From assembly GCA_036004405.1 (NCBI GenBank), contig DASYRM010000068.1, positions 1 to 28,817 of the forward strand: DNA of 28,817 nucleotides, given 5' to 3'. Each line of letters opens with the position of its first letter. Position 1 is the stretch's first letter. The notes under the pieces were generated by a model. It worked only from the letters and a program-made list of their open reading frames with translations, was not told the origin of the DNA and did not search any database. A program made the translations under genes and the position numbers. This document shows positions 16,271 to 23,163 of the stretch, piece after piece. This DNA comes from DASYRM01 sp036004405. Lineage in GTDB: Bacteria > Acidobacteriota > Vicinamibacteria > Vicinamibacterales > UBA2999.

Positions 16271-17062
16271 ATGCAGCACGAAGAATTCGAGAGCTCGCCC
16301 GACGCCTACACCGTCAAGCTCGACGCGTTCGAGGGCCCGCTCGACCTGCTGCTCTTCCTCATCCGGAAGAACGAGGTCAACATCTACGACATCCCGATTC
16401 TGCTCATCACCGAGCAGTATCTCGGCTACATCACCCTGATGCAGGAGCTGAACCTCGACGTGGCGGGGGAGTTTCTGGTGATGGCGGCCACGCTCATTCA
16501 CATCAAGTCGAAGATGTTGTTGCCGAGGCCGGAAACGGCCCAGGACGTGGATGGCGCCGAAGAGGACCCGCGCGAGGCGCTGGTGCGGCGGCTGCTCGAA
16601 CATCAGAAGTACCGCGCGGCGGCCGAACTGCTGCACGAGCGCGAGCTGGTGCGCGGTGCGCAGCACGCCCGCCCCGACGAGCGCGTGGCCGACGTGGCGG
16701 GCGCGGACTACGAGCCCGAGCTCGAAGTCGATCTGTTCAGCCTGATGGCGGCGTTCCGGGGCGTGCTCGAGCGTGCCTCGCGCAAGCCGCGGATGGTCAT
16801 CCCGCCCGAGCAGATCTCGATCGAGGATCGCATCGCGCAGCTGCTGTCGCGGCTGTCCGAGACCGACGCGTGCGGGTTCGAGGATCTGTTTGCCGATGGC
16901 GACGGCTCGAAGCCGTTCCTCATCGTGACGTTTTTGGCGCTGCTGGAGATGATCCGGCTGAAGCTGGTGCGCGCGTTCCAGGCGGGCGGCGCCGGCGAGA
17001 TCAGAATCTACAAGCGGGCGCGCCCTGCGGATGCTCCGCATCCGATCGGCGACCCGCAATAA
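16271..17062 (+). CDS. scpA: Segregation and condensation protein A (kleisin)
   Basis: Kleisin subunit of the SMC-ScpAB condensin. The 263-aa product begins with the diagnostic N-terminal block VKLDAFEGPLDLLLFLIRKNEVNIYDIPI (residues about 15-43) that binds the SMC neck. The acidic central linker and the C-terminal winged-helix block (FLIVTFLALLEMIRLKLVRAFQ, about 217-238) that contacts the SMC head are also present. It lies between trpS and scpB, a common scpA-scpB arrangement. A two-element palindrome cluster separates it from scpB. Confidence 0.96.
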   Translation: MQHEEFESSPDAYTVKLDAFEGPLDLLLFLIRKNEVNIYDIPILLITEQYLGYITLMQELNLDVAGEFLVMAATLIHIKSKMLLPRPETAQDVDGAEEDPREALVRRLLEHQKYRAAAELLHERELVRGAQHARPDERVADVAGADYEPELEVDLFSLMAAFRGVLERASRKPRMVIPPEQISIEDRIAQLLSRLSETDACGFEDLFADGDGSKPFLIVTFLALLEMIRLKLVRAFQAGGAGEIRIYKRARPADAPHPIGDPQ

Positions 17063-17069
17063 CGTACGC

Positions 17070-17119
17070 AGGGGCCGCCTTCAGGCGGCCCTTGTAGGGG
17101 CAGATCTTTAGATGTGCCC
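17070..17119 (+). repeat. Two adjacent REP-like palindromes between scpA and scpB
   Basis: The first (17072-17091) has the GGGCCGCCT stem with a degenerate foot GCAG. The second has GTAG (17094-17097), arm GGGCAGATCT, loop TT and arm AGATGTGCCC (17098-17119, one mismatch). The second stem is the family otherwise found inside rluB. Confidence 0.87.
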
Positions 17120-17134
17120 GGCCCGGAGCATCGA

Positions 17135-17848
17135 ATGACCGACAACGAAACGCCCGTACCGGATCCGCTGGCTGCCCTCGTGGCGGACGACACCACCGCA
17201 CAGGCCGTGTCGGCCGAAGTGCGCGCCACCGTCGAGGCGCTGATCTTCGCGTCGCCCGAGCCGATCACGCCAAAGCGGCTGTGCCGCCTCCTGTCCGAAG
17301 AGCCGAAGGAGGACGTGCTGGCGGCGATCGAGTCGCTCAAGGCCGACTACGAGAACCGGCCCGGCCTGCAGATGGTGGAGGTGGCCGGCGGCTATCAGAT
17401 CGTCACCAGGCCTGAGCTGAACGACTGGGTGCGGCGGCTGTTCCACGAGCAGTCGGCGTCGAGACTCACCGTGGCCGGCCTCGAGACGCTGGCCGTCATC
17501 GCCTACAAGCAGCCGATCACGGCGCTCGAGATCGGCGAGATTCGCGGCGTGAACACGTCGGGCGTGCTGTCCACGCTCCTCGAGCGCCACTTGATCAAGA
17601 TTGCCGGCCGCAAGAACGTGGTGGGCCGGCCGTTCGTCTACGCGACGACCAAGGAGTTCCTCATCCGCTTCGGGCTCAAGGACCTGAACGACCTTCCGAA
17701 GATCGAGGACATGGCCGAAGCGCTCGGCTTCGACCCGCCCGCCGGGCTCATCGAGCGGACGCCGACCGAGGACGTGTTGCCGCTGGACGAGGGCGACGAG
17801 GAGGCGGCGTCGGCGCAGGGCGATTCGCCAGAGCCTGCAGCGTCCTGA
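17135..17848 (+). CDS. scpB: Segregation and condensation protein B
   Basis: Partner of ScpA in the SMC condensin complex. The 237-aa product has the two winged-helix domains: first about 25-100 (VEALIFASPEPITPKRLCRLL), second about 105-185 (RLTVAGLETLAVIAYKQPITALEIGEIRGVNTSGVL and the GRPFVYATTKEFLIRFGL block). ATG at 17135 is chosen because GGAG lies 6 nt upstream (17125-17128); the GTG at 17114 falls inside a REP-like palindrome. The C-terminal about 30 residues are acidic (DEGDEEAA) and are encoded on the strand opposite the basic tail of RluB, the two genes overlapping tail to tail by 101 bp. Confidence 0.95.
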   Translation: MTDNETPVPDPLAALVADDTTAQAVSAEVRATVEALIFASPEPITPKRLCRLLSEEPKEDVLAAIESLKADYENRPGLQMVEVAGGYQIVTRPELNDWVRRLFHEQSASRLTVAGLETLAVIAYKQPITALEIGEIRGVNTSGVLSTLLERHLIKIAGRKNVVGRPFVYATTKEFLIRFGLKDLNDLPKIEDMAEALGFDPPAGLIERTPTEDVLPLDEGDEEAASAQGDSPEPAAS

Positions 17849-18617
17849 CCTCGTCGGGGGTCAGGTCGCGCCACATCCCCGGCTTCAGCCTCCGGTCCGT
17901 CAGCGGGCCGATCCGCGTGCGCGTGAGCTCGCGCACCGGGTGTCCCACCGCTTCGAGCATCCTCCGGACCTGTCGGTTGCGCCCTTCGCGAATCGTCAGC
18001 TGCAACACCCCTTCGCGCTCCCGTGACTGCGGGCGTTCTCGTGGCTGCTTTCGTAGAGGCACATCTTTAGATGTGCCGGAAGTGCCTGGGCCCGCCTGTC
18101 TCGCATTCAGCAGCGTCGCCTCGGCGGGCAGGGTGCGTCGCCCATCGAGCGGGATGCCTTCGCGAAGCTGCCGCAGCGCATCGGCGTCCGGTATGCCGGC
18201 CACGCGGGCCTGGTAGGAGCGCTCCACGCCGTGGCGCGGGTGCGTGAGCCGTGCCGCCAGGTCGCCGTCGTTGGTCAGGATCAGTAGGCCCTCTGTCTCG
18301 TAGTCGAGCCGGCCGACCGGGTAGACGTATTCGCGGACGCCCGCCAGCAGGTCGATGACCGTCCGCCGCCGTTGCGGATCCGAACGGGTAGACACCACGC
18401 CGGCCGGCTTGTTCAGCAGGATGTAGCGCTTCCGTTCGGGCGCGTGGAGGCGCCGGCCGTCCACGCGGATGTCGTCGGTGTCCGCGTCGGCCTTGGTGCC
18501 CATCTCGAGCACGGTCTTGCCGTTGAGCGTGACGCGCCCCTCGGCCATCAGCCGCTCGGCCGCGCGCCGCGAGGCCACGCCCGCCTGGGAAAGGATCTTC
18601 TGAAGCCGCTGTTCCAT
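17748..18617 (-). CDS. rluB: 23S rRNA pseudouridine synthase (RluB/RsuA family) with in-frame repeat
   Basis: Converts a specific uridine in large-subunit rRNA to pseudouridine. The 289-aa product has an N-terminal S4 RNA-binding domain (residues 1-48, LQKILSQAGVASRRAAERL) and the catalytic motif GRLDYETEGLLILTNDGDLA with D105. The second conserved block LQLTIREGRNRQVRRML lies at 205-221. Between LLNAR (about 173) and LQLTIREG (205) sits an extra basic segment of about 30 residues that includes GTSKDVPLRK. This is the translation of a GTAG-foot palindrome at 18054-18077, so a REP-like element lies in frame within the enzyme. The C-terminal 25 residues are Pro/Arg-rich and overlap scpB. A -10-like TAGGAT ends 9 nt before the ATG. 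Confidence 0.93.
   Translation of the reverse strand: MEQRLQKILSQAGVASRRAAERLMAEGRVTLNGKTVLEMGTKADADTDDIRVDGRRLHAPERKRYILLNKPAGVVSTRSDPQRRRTVIDLLAGVREYVYPVGRLDYETEGLLILTNDGDLAARLTHPRHGVERSYQARVAGIPDADALRQLREGIPLDGRRTLPAEATLLNARQAGPGTSGTSKDVPLRKQPRERPQSREREGVLQLTIREGRNRQVRRMLEAVGHPVRELTRTRIGPLTDRRLKPGMWRDLTPDEVRTLQALANRPAPTPPPRRPRPAATRPRSASAR
18054..18077 (+). repeat. REP-like palindrome inside the rluB coding sequence
   Basis: GTAG (18054-18057), arm GGCACATCT, loop TT, perfect complementary arm AGATGTGCC (18058-18077). It lies entirely within rluB (opposite strand) and is translated without a stop. Confidence 0.9.
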
Positions 18618-18625
18618 CCTTGGAC

Positions 18626-18632
18626 TATCCTA
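18626..18632. promoter_or_regulatory. Overlapping divergent -10 hexamers of rluB and the cupin gene
   Basis: TATCCT (18626-18631, plus strand) and TAGGAT (18632-18627, minus strand) share five base pairs. The minus hexamer ends 9 nt before the rluB ATG; the plus one precedes the cupin gene's Shine-Dalgarno. Opposed polymerases would compete for the site. Confidence 0.4.
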
Positions 18633-18656
18633 TCGCCCGTCCAAGGAGGAACTCCG

Positions 18657-19106
18657 ATGATTCGACGCGTGGCGATGGCGTTTGTGGTGTTGGGCGTGGT
18701 GCTGAGCGTGCCCGCCGGCGTGTCGGCGCAGCTCGACTCGAAGGCTGTGCAGATCTTCAAGCCCGAGGACATCAAGTTCGTGAAGAACGCCGCCGGCACC
18801 CAGGAGCAGGCGATTCTGTTTGGCGACCCGAACAAGGAAGGCCCCTACGTGGTGCGCCTCCGGTGGCTGCCCGGCAACATGAGCCGGCCGCACATGCACC
18901 CGAACGACCGTTTCATCCTGGTGATCTCCGGCACGTGGTGGCTCGGGTCTGGGCCGAATTACGAGCCCGAGAAGACCGTGCCGGTGAAGGCCGGCACCTA
19001 TGTGTTCCACAAAGGCGGCGAGCTGCACTACGACGGCGCCAAGGACGAACCCGCCGTCATTCAGATCTGGGGCATGGGACCGGCCAATTTTCCGAACCGC
19101 CAGTAA
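18657..19106 (+). CDS. Secreted cupin-domain protein
   Basis: Function unknown beyond the fold. The 149-aa product has a clear Sec signal peptide (MIRRVAMAFVVLGVVLSVPAGVSA, likely cleaved before QLDSK). A single cupin barrel follows: motif 1 residues in SRPHMHPNDRFILVISG (two His and a downstream acidic or polar ligand position) and motif 2 around FHKGGELHYDG. This resembles periplasmic cupins annotated as DUF4437 or general cupin_2, probably binding a metal. The Shine-Dalgarno AAGGAGG (18643-18649) is perfect and 7 nt from the ATG, unlike most neighbours. The gene stands alone. Confidence 0.85.
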   Translation: MIRRVAMAFVVLGVVLSVPAGVSAQLDSKAVQIFKPEDIKFVKNAAGTQEQAILFGDPNKEGPYVVRLRWLPGNMSRPHMHPNDRFILVISGTWWLGSGPNYEPEKTVPVKAGTYVFHKGGELHYDGAKDEPAVIQIWGMGPANFPNRQ

Positions 19107-19113
19107 CGTGGCT

Positions 19114-19131
19114 GCGGGCCTTCAGGTCCGC
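19114..19131. repeat. Degenerate REP-like palindrome at the vapC stop codon
   Basis: Arm GCGGGCCT, loop TC, arm AGGTCCGC (one G:T-type mismatch). It is the AGGCGGACCT family with a decayed foot. On the minus strand the loop provides the TGA stop of vapC (19122-19124). Confidence 0.65.
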
Positions 19132-19532
19132 TCCTGTTCTCGATAGAGTACGACGGGAATGACGCGCGCGTAGCGAGCGAAGTCGTCGTCCGTCGTGAGA
19201 ATCGGATATCGCAGGCGCTCGGACACGGCACAGATCAGGAAGTCGGTGTTCGAGCCTTGGAGGCCGACGGCGCGACAGACGTTGAAGAGCTCGGCGCCCC
19301 GCTCGTAATCGCCGGTCAGGATGGGCTCGTCCGGGAACGCCTGAAGGTGCTCGCGAAGACGCGCGAACATCCCCGGTTCACGAATGCCGCTCAACAGTTC
19401 CTGGCGGATCGGCCCCAGCAGCGCCGCGCGGCCGTGGCTGACAAGCCGGCGCAGCACCTCGGCGGCGTCGTGGCGCGGCGCTCGTCGGCGCAGGGCCAGG
19501 GACCAGACAGAAGTGTCGACGAGAACCTTCAC
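19122..19532 (-). CDS. vapC: VapC-type PIN-domain toxin ribonuclease
   Basis: Type II toxin; PIN-domain endoribonuclease neutralised by VapB. The 136-aa product starts with GTG (VKVLVDTSVWSLALRRR). The acidic active-site residues of the PIN fold are present: D6 (LVDTS), E45 (RQELLSG), D97 (NTDFLICAV) and D115/D117 (LTTDDDF). GTG at 19532 overlaps the vapB stop by 4 nt (GTGA), the usual coupled arrangement. The last three codons and stop lie in a degenerate palindrome, so the extreme C terminus (QERT) may be repeat-derived. No truncation is evident; the pair should be functional. Confidence 0.93.
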   Translation of the reverse strand: MKVLVDTSVWSLALRRRAPRHDAAEVLRRLVSHGRAALLGPIRQELLSGIREPGMFARLREHLQAFPDEPILTGDYERGAELFNVCRAVGLQGSNTDFLICAVSERLRYPILTTDDDFARYARVIPVVLYREQERT

Positions 19533-19729
19533 CGGCGACGGCGCTGCTTCTTGTAGTCGTGGCGGGGGTCGTAATCGATCGTGCCGAAGAGGTCGAGTAC
19601 CCGCGCCTGTTTCCGGCGACTGATGTACTCCTCGAGCGCCTCCGTCACGGTGGCTTTCTTGGTGGCCTTCCCGCCAACCTTGAGGGCTTCGTTCAAGAGC
19701 CGATCGTCGAGCGCGAGGTTGGTCGCCAT
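19529..19729 (-). CDS. vapB: VapB-type antitoxin
   Basis: Antitoxin partner of the PIN toxin, of the PF09957 VapB family. The 66-aa product reads MATNLALDDRLLNEALKVGGKATKKATVTEALEEYISRRKQARVLDLFGTIDYDPRHDY: ribbon-helix-helix DNA-binding half first, then the toxin-wrapping tail with the family motif (LFGTIDYDP). ATG at 19729 is preferred to the in-frame GTG two codons upstream. A -10-like TATCAT on the minus strand ends 6 nt before the ATG, with no Shine-Dalgarno, suggesting a leaderless mRNA. Immediately upstream an ACACATCGAGGTGTGT inverted repeat (19743-19760) could be the autoregulatory operator. Confidence 0.93.
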   Translation of the reverse strand: MATNLALDDRLLNEALKVGGKATKKATVTEALEEYISRRKQARVLDLFGTIDYDPRHDYKKQRRRR

Positions 19730-19735
19730 CGACAC

Positions 19736-19760
19736 ATGATACTACACATCGAGGTGTGTG
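19736..19760 (-). promoter_or_regulatory. vapBC -10 and putative operator
   Basis: Minus-strand TATCAT (19741-19736) lies 6 nt from the vapB ATG. Next to it an imperfect inverted repeat with ACAC/GTGT arms is a plausible VapB-binding site. No experimental support. Confidence 0.4.
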
Positions 19761-19774
19761 GCCCGGTGAGTCGC

Positions 19775-20944
19775 TTAGCGGCCGAGTAGATCTGCCCAGA
19801 AGGCGATCAGCTTGCACGCCTCGTAGGTGTCGCCCGCCTTGTCGAGCTCGGCGTGGGTGATGATGTGGCTGAGGAGCACGCGCACGTTGGCGCCCTTCGA
19901 GCGCAGCGTCTCTCCCAGAATGACGGACTCCGCCGGCGGAATCACCGTGTCCTCGTCGCCGTGCAGCAGGAACACCGGCGCGGTCGGCGGCGTCGCACGC
20001 TGCGGTGACAGGCCCGGGTCGTCCGACCCGAGCTGCTGCAGGAACGGCACCAGCACCGGCCCCAGCTTCGACACGGCGCGGTCGTTCACGTAGGTCATGT
20101 AGGTGCGCGACGGCTCTGGCATCGTGGTGGCCATATCGCGCGCCTTCTGGAACATCGCGTTCGCCTGATCCATGCTCACGAGCGTGAGCTGCGAGGCGAG
20201 CAGGAACGTGCGCACGCCATCGCGCAACGTGGCCACCTGGTCGGCCGGGACCACACCGAACTCGGCGAGCCGATAAAGAATGACCGCCACCCCGTAGTCG
20301 TGCGGCGGGTGCGTCACCGCACCTGGCGCCGGGAGCTCCTCGCCGGTAGCGAGGTACTTCATGACCCGCGGCATGTCGCCGTGACCGCCGAACGAGAGCA
20401 CGAACGCCACGTGGTCTTTGATCGACGGCCGCCCCGCGGCCGACGTCGAGAGCCCGCCGGCGAAGCTGATGCCGACGATGCCGACCTTGCCATCAGAGGC
20501 CAGCTCCGGCTGTTTCGCCATCCAGGCGACGGTGTCCTCGATCACGTCGGGCGACTTGATAGTGATCGAGTAGGCCATCAGATCCGGCAGCGCCATCGTC
20601 ATCACCAGGTAGCCGCCGGCTGCGAGGTCGTGCGCAAGCGCGGCAAGTCGTGGCTCGTTGATCCCCATCGAGTGGATGCCCGGGATCAGCAGCAACGTTC
20701 GGCCGCGCGCGTTCTTCGACGGGTGATAGAACTGCGCCGGCACGTCCCCCTGCCGAGTCGGGACGGTATGCGGCGCGGCTTTGGTGACTCGATAGGAGAA
20801 CGCCGACCCGAACGAGCCGGCCGTTCCGGTCATCTTCGACACGCGAATGAGAAGGGCGGTTGCGCGCGCGTAGGGAAGGGCGAGAAACGTGCCCCCTACG
20901 ATGATGAGCAGTAACAAAAGTGTGATCGTCCGCTTCGTGGTCAC
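19775..20944 (-). CDS. Membrane-anchored alpha/beta hydrolase
   Basis: Probable serine esterase or peptidase; substrate unknown. The 389-aa product starts with GTG (TTKRTITLLLLLIIVGGTFLALPYARA), an N-terminal membrane anchor or uncleaved signal. The hydrolase core follows: LLLIPGIHSMG (oxyanion-hole strand), nucleophile elbow GISFAGG, acid in LLHGDEDTVIPP and histidine in ITHAELDKAG. An inserted helical region (about 215-310) probably forms the lid. The start is only 8 bp from the start of the divergent lipoprotein gene, so each promoter must lie inside the other's coding sequence or the real start is downstream. Confidence 0.85.
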   Translation of the reverse strand: MTTKRTITLLLLLIIVGGTFLALPYARATALLIRVSKMTGTAGSFGSAFSYRVTKAAPHTVPTRQGDVPAQFYHPSKNARGRTLLLIPGIHSMGINEPRLAALAHDLAAGGYLVMTMALPDLMAYSITIKSPDVIEDTVAWMAKQPELASDGKVGIVGISFAGGLSTSAAGRPSIKDHVAFVLSFGGHGDMPRVMKYLATGEELPAPGAVTHPPHDYGVAVILYRLAEFGVVPADQVATLRDGVRTFLLASQLTLVSMDQANAMFQKARDMATTMPEPSRTYMTYVNDRAVSKLGPVLVPFLQQLGSDDPGLSPQRATPPTAPVFLLHGDEDTVIPPAESVILGETLRSKGANVRVLLSHIITHAELDKAGDTYEACKLIAFWADLLGR

Positions 20945-20952
20945 CGCGCGTT

Positions 20953-21438
20953 ATGGTAATCGAGACTTTGGTGCGCCTACTTGCAGTCGCTCTGACGGCG
21001 GGCCTCGCCGCCGCGTGCGGTGGATCGACGGCCAGCGCTCCGTCGCCGACGCCCACGCCGGCGCCCGTGCCAACCGGTTTGAACGGGGCGTGGATGGGCA
21101 CGATCACGCATCCAGACGTCGGTACCGGCAGCCTGCGCGTGGTGTTGGACCTGGCGCCGCTCGGCTCGTATCTGGGCACGTGGCAGACGAACTTCGCGAA
21201 CCCGGAGTACAGCCGCAGCGGCCGCGCCTCGGCAACCGTGCAGGGATCGCTCGTGACACTTCTGATCAGCGACGACGACTTCGCGAGCCCCCCGGCCACG
21301 TCGCCGAGCCGGCCCGAGTGCTTCTGGGATCACTCCGTGTTCATCGTCTTTCCCTTCGATACGAGCCGCTTGGACGGTGAAGCCAGATTCGGCCTGTGCG
21401 AGGCACGGCCAGGGCCAGTGTCGTTGCGACGCCAGTAG
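20953..21438 (+). CDS. Putative secreted lipoprotein
   Basis: Not recognised. The 161-aa product has a hydrophobic N-terminal segment (VIETLVRLLAVALTAGLAAAC) ending in a lipobox-like LAAAC-GG. A Ser/Pro/Thr-rich spacer (TASAPSPTPTPAPVPT) typical of surface lipoproteins follows, then a compact domain starting LNGAWMGTITHPDVGTGSLRVVLDL, a layout like small beta-barrel lipoproteins. Two further cysteines (RPECFWDH and GLCEARPG) may form a disulfide. The lipobox lacks the usual Leu at -3, so lipidation is uncertain. No homologue identified. Confidence 0.7.
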   Translation: MVIETLVRLLAVALTAGLAAACGGSTASAPSPTPTPAPVPTGLNGAWMGTITHPDVGTGSLRVVLDLAPLGSYLGTWQTNFANPEYSRSGRASATVQGSLVTLLISDDDFASPPATSPSRPECFWDHSVFIVFPFDTSRLDGEARFGLCEARPGPVSLRRQ

Positions 21439-21473
21439 CCGCTCTGGGCGTTCGGGGACGTAAGGCTGCGTGT

Positions 21474-21479
21474 TAGACT
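21474..21479 (+). promoter_or_regulatory. -10-like TAGACT before cmk
   Basis: TAGACT ends 16 nt before the cmk ATG; no Shine-Dalgarno is visible in the predicted short leader. Confidence 0.35.
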
Positions 21480-21495
21480 CATCTGATCACGCCGC

Positions 21496-22155
21496 ATGAA
21501 ACCGATCGTCATAGCGATAGACGGCCCGTCCGGGGCCGGCAAGGGCACCGTTTCCCGCACCGTTTCCCACGTTCTCGGCTTCCGGCACGTCGACACCGGC
21601 GCGATGTATCGCGCGGTGGGCTGGAAGGCGCTCCACGATGGCGTCCCGCTCGACGACGAGACCGCGGTGGCGGCCGTCGCCGACCGTGCGGAGATCGTCG
21701 TTGAAAGCGGCTTCGTTTCGATTGACGGGCACGACGTCACCCACGCCATCCGCACGCCGGAAATGGACAAGACCGCGGCGTCGGTCGCGCGCCTGCCGAA
21801 GGTGCGTGCGGTGCTGGTGGCGCGTCAGCGCTCGTTGGGCGAGCAGGGCGGCGTGGTGATGGAGGGGCGCGACATCGGGACGGTCGTCTTCCCGCACGCC
21901 GAGTTGAAGATCTATCTCGATGCCTCGACCGAGGAGCGCGCCCGCCGGCGCGCCAACGACACCGCGCACAGCGGCAGCCAGGCGGGCCAGGCGGCCGTTG
22001 CCGCCGCCATCAAGGAGCGGGATCAGTCCGACACGACGCGCGTCGCGTCGCCGCTCACCGTCGCGAAGGATGCGATCCATATCGACACGACCGAGATGGC
22101 TATCGACGAGGTCGTGCAGCGCGTGCTCGACCTCGCCCGCGAGCGGTCGGCCTAG
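21496..22155 (+). CDS. cmk: Cytidylate kinase
   Basis: Phosphorylates CMP and dCMP to the diphosphates. The 219-aa product opens with the P-loop IAIDGPSGAGKGTVSR (residues 6-21), then FRHVDTGAMYRAVGWKAL, the NMP-binding insert, VMEGRDIGTVVFPHAELKIYLDAS (about 119-142) and the lid arginines EERARRRAND and KERDQSDTTR. The length matches family norm. In many bacteria cmk is followed directly by rpsA and an HU/IHF gene; here four minus-strand genes intervene. The cmk stop is adjacent to the stop of the first of these. Confidence 0.97.
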   Translation: MKPIVIAIDGPSGAGKGTVSRTVSHVLGFRHVDTGAMYRAVGWKALHDGVPLDDETAVAAVADRAEIVVESGFVSIDGHDVTHAIRTPEMDKTAASVARLPKVRAVLVARQRSLGEQGGVVMEGRDIGTVVFPHAELKIYLDASTEERARRRANDTAHSGSQAGQAAVAAAIKERDQSDTTRVASPLTVAKDAIHIDTTEMAIDEVVQRVLDLARERSA

Positions 22156-22581
22156 CTATTTCTTTCTGAGGTGATCGTCGCCAATCCCGAAGAACGTCTC
22201 GTTGACGTACGGGTTGTCGAGATATGCCCGTGTACCGCGCAGTTCGAATGCACACACAAAGCCATTACGGTTCTCGTCCCAGGCGTCGACCGCTTCCAGG
22301 TTGAACGTCTTCAGATCGGCGAGGTTGTCGTAGGCGGTGCCGAAGATCGAGTTCAGGTAGGCGATCTTTTCGTTGTCATCCGCGAAGCCGGCCGCGTCGA
22401 GGCCGGACATGATGAGGCCCCACCACGTGCCGTCGCCATCGCCAAATACGGCGGTCGGCCCGGCGTTGAGCAGCTTCGAGTCGTTCGGACAGTCGCCGGG
22501 ACCTGGGGAAGGCGCGGCGAGCAACGCCGCCCCTGAAAACAGTGCGGCGACCACGACCATCCGTACGACGCGTAGACTCAT
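22156..22581 (-). CDS. Secreted small protein with EF-hand-like loop
   Basis: Function unknown. The 141-aa product has a signal peptide (MSLRVVRMVVVAALFSGAALLAAPS). A region DAWDENRNGFVCAFELRGT near residues 99-117 fits a calcium-binding loop: Asp, Asn, Asn, Gly, hydrophobic and Glu at EF-hand positions 1, 3, 5, 6, 8 and 12. The NGFVC segment is also reminiscent of excalibur-type DxDxDGxxC loops. Two cysteines (GDCPND and FVCAF) could pair. Shine-Dalgarno AGGAGG (22593-22588) is perfect and overlaps the stop codon of the upstream DUF5655 gene, so these genes are coupled. Confidence 0.78.
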   Translation of the reverse strand: MSLRVVRMVVVAALFSGAALLAAPSPGPGDCPNDSKLLNAGPTAVFGDGDGTWWGLIMSGLDAAGFADDNEKIAYLNSIFGTAYDNLADLKTFNLEAVDAWDENRNGFVCAFELRGTRAYLDNPYVNETFFGIGDDHLRKK

Positions 22582-22590
22582 GCCGACCTC

Positions 22591-23112
22591 CTAGGTGCGG
22601 CGCAGCTTAGCACGCGGACGTTTCGTCTTCTTCTTTGCGGTTGCCTTCTTAGCGACCTGCTTTCGCTGGTCGGGCGGGTCTGAAGATCCGCCCCTACGTA
22701 CCTCTTTACCACCGAAGTCGTAGGCCTCTTGAAGCCACTCAGCAATCGGCGCCTCGACCTCGTCGCGGTGGCGAATCTGAATCATGTTCGCCACCTTCGT
22801 CTTCGACGACGGCATTGCGCGCTTCACCTGCGGCGACTTCAGCGCGCGCGGCAGGAACACACACACCTCGAGGAAGCTCTTCTTGGGACGCACGAAGAAG
22901 TAGCACGACGTCCGCGAAAACATGATGGAGTTGTGCGACGCATAGATGCGCTGCTCGCCGAACTCGGCGGCCGTCTCGCGCAGCCGCACCCATGCCTCCC
23001 GCAGATCTTCTGAGAGGTCCTTGGTCAGCGCCGATTCGGTGGTCGTCCAGCAATCGTGGGCTTCACCCTCTTCAGCCCACTGCTTGCAGTGATAGCACTC
23101 GCGCCCGGCCAT
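22591..23112 (-). CDS. DUF5655-like protein with in-frame repeat
   Basis: Function unknown. The 173-aa product begins with a Cys/His cluster (CYHCKQW ... HDCW) that may bind zinc. A DUF5655-like core follows (IYASHNSIMFSRTSCYFFVRPKKSFLEVCVFLPR and VKRAMPSSKTKVANMIQIRHRDEVEAPIAEWLQEAYDF), a small domain often found with nucleases or methyltransferases. After GKEV the residues RRGGSSDPPD are the translation of a palindromic REP-like element (22672-22697), followed by a Lys/Arg-rich tail, so the C terminus is repeat-extended. A -10-like TAGAAT ends 6 nt before the ATG, with no Shine-Dalgarno. Family call from memory. Confidence 0.75.
   Translation of the reverse strand: MAGRECYHCKQWAEEGEAHDCWTTTESALTKDLSEDLREAWVRLRETAAEFGEQRIYASHNSIMFSRTSCYFFVRPKKSFLEVCVFLPRALKSPQVKRAMPSSKTKVANMIQIRHRDEVEAPIAEWLQEAYDFGGKEVRRGGSSDPPDQRKQVAKKATAKKKTKRPRAKLRRT
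22672..22697 (-). repeat. REP-like palindrome inside the DUF5655 coding sequence
   Basis: Arms GGGCGGGTCT and AGATCCGCCC (one mismatch), loop GA, followed by CTAC, i.e. GTAG foot on the minus strand. It is read through in frame as RRGGSSDPPD. Confidence 0.88.
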
Positions 23113-23118
23113 GCTTCA

Positions 23119-23124
23119 ATTCTA
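23119..23124 (-). promoter_or_regulatory. -10-like TAGAAT six bases before the DUF5655 gene
   Basis: Minus-strand TAGAAT is 5/6 to consensus and ends 6 nt before the ATG at 23112, so transcription would begin at the start codon. Confidence 0.45.
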
Positions 23125-23139
23125 GGAACTTCGCTGGTC

Positions 23140-23163
23140 GGGCCGCCTGAAGGCGGCCCCTAT
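23140..23163 (-). repeat. REP-like palindrome at the ydeI-like stop codon
   Basis: GGGCCGCCT stem with loop GA, then CTAT as a degenerate foot. Read on the minus strand this gives TCA-TAG-GGG, the TAG being the stop codon of the YdeI-like gene. Confidence 0.88.

Noticed and set aside
19122..19729. VapBC as part of a larger mobile island
   Set aside because: No integrase, transposase, tRNA or direct-repeat boundary is visible around it.
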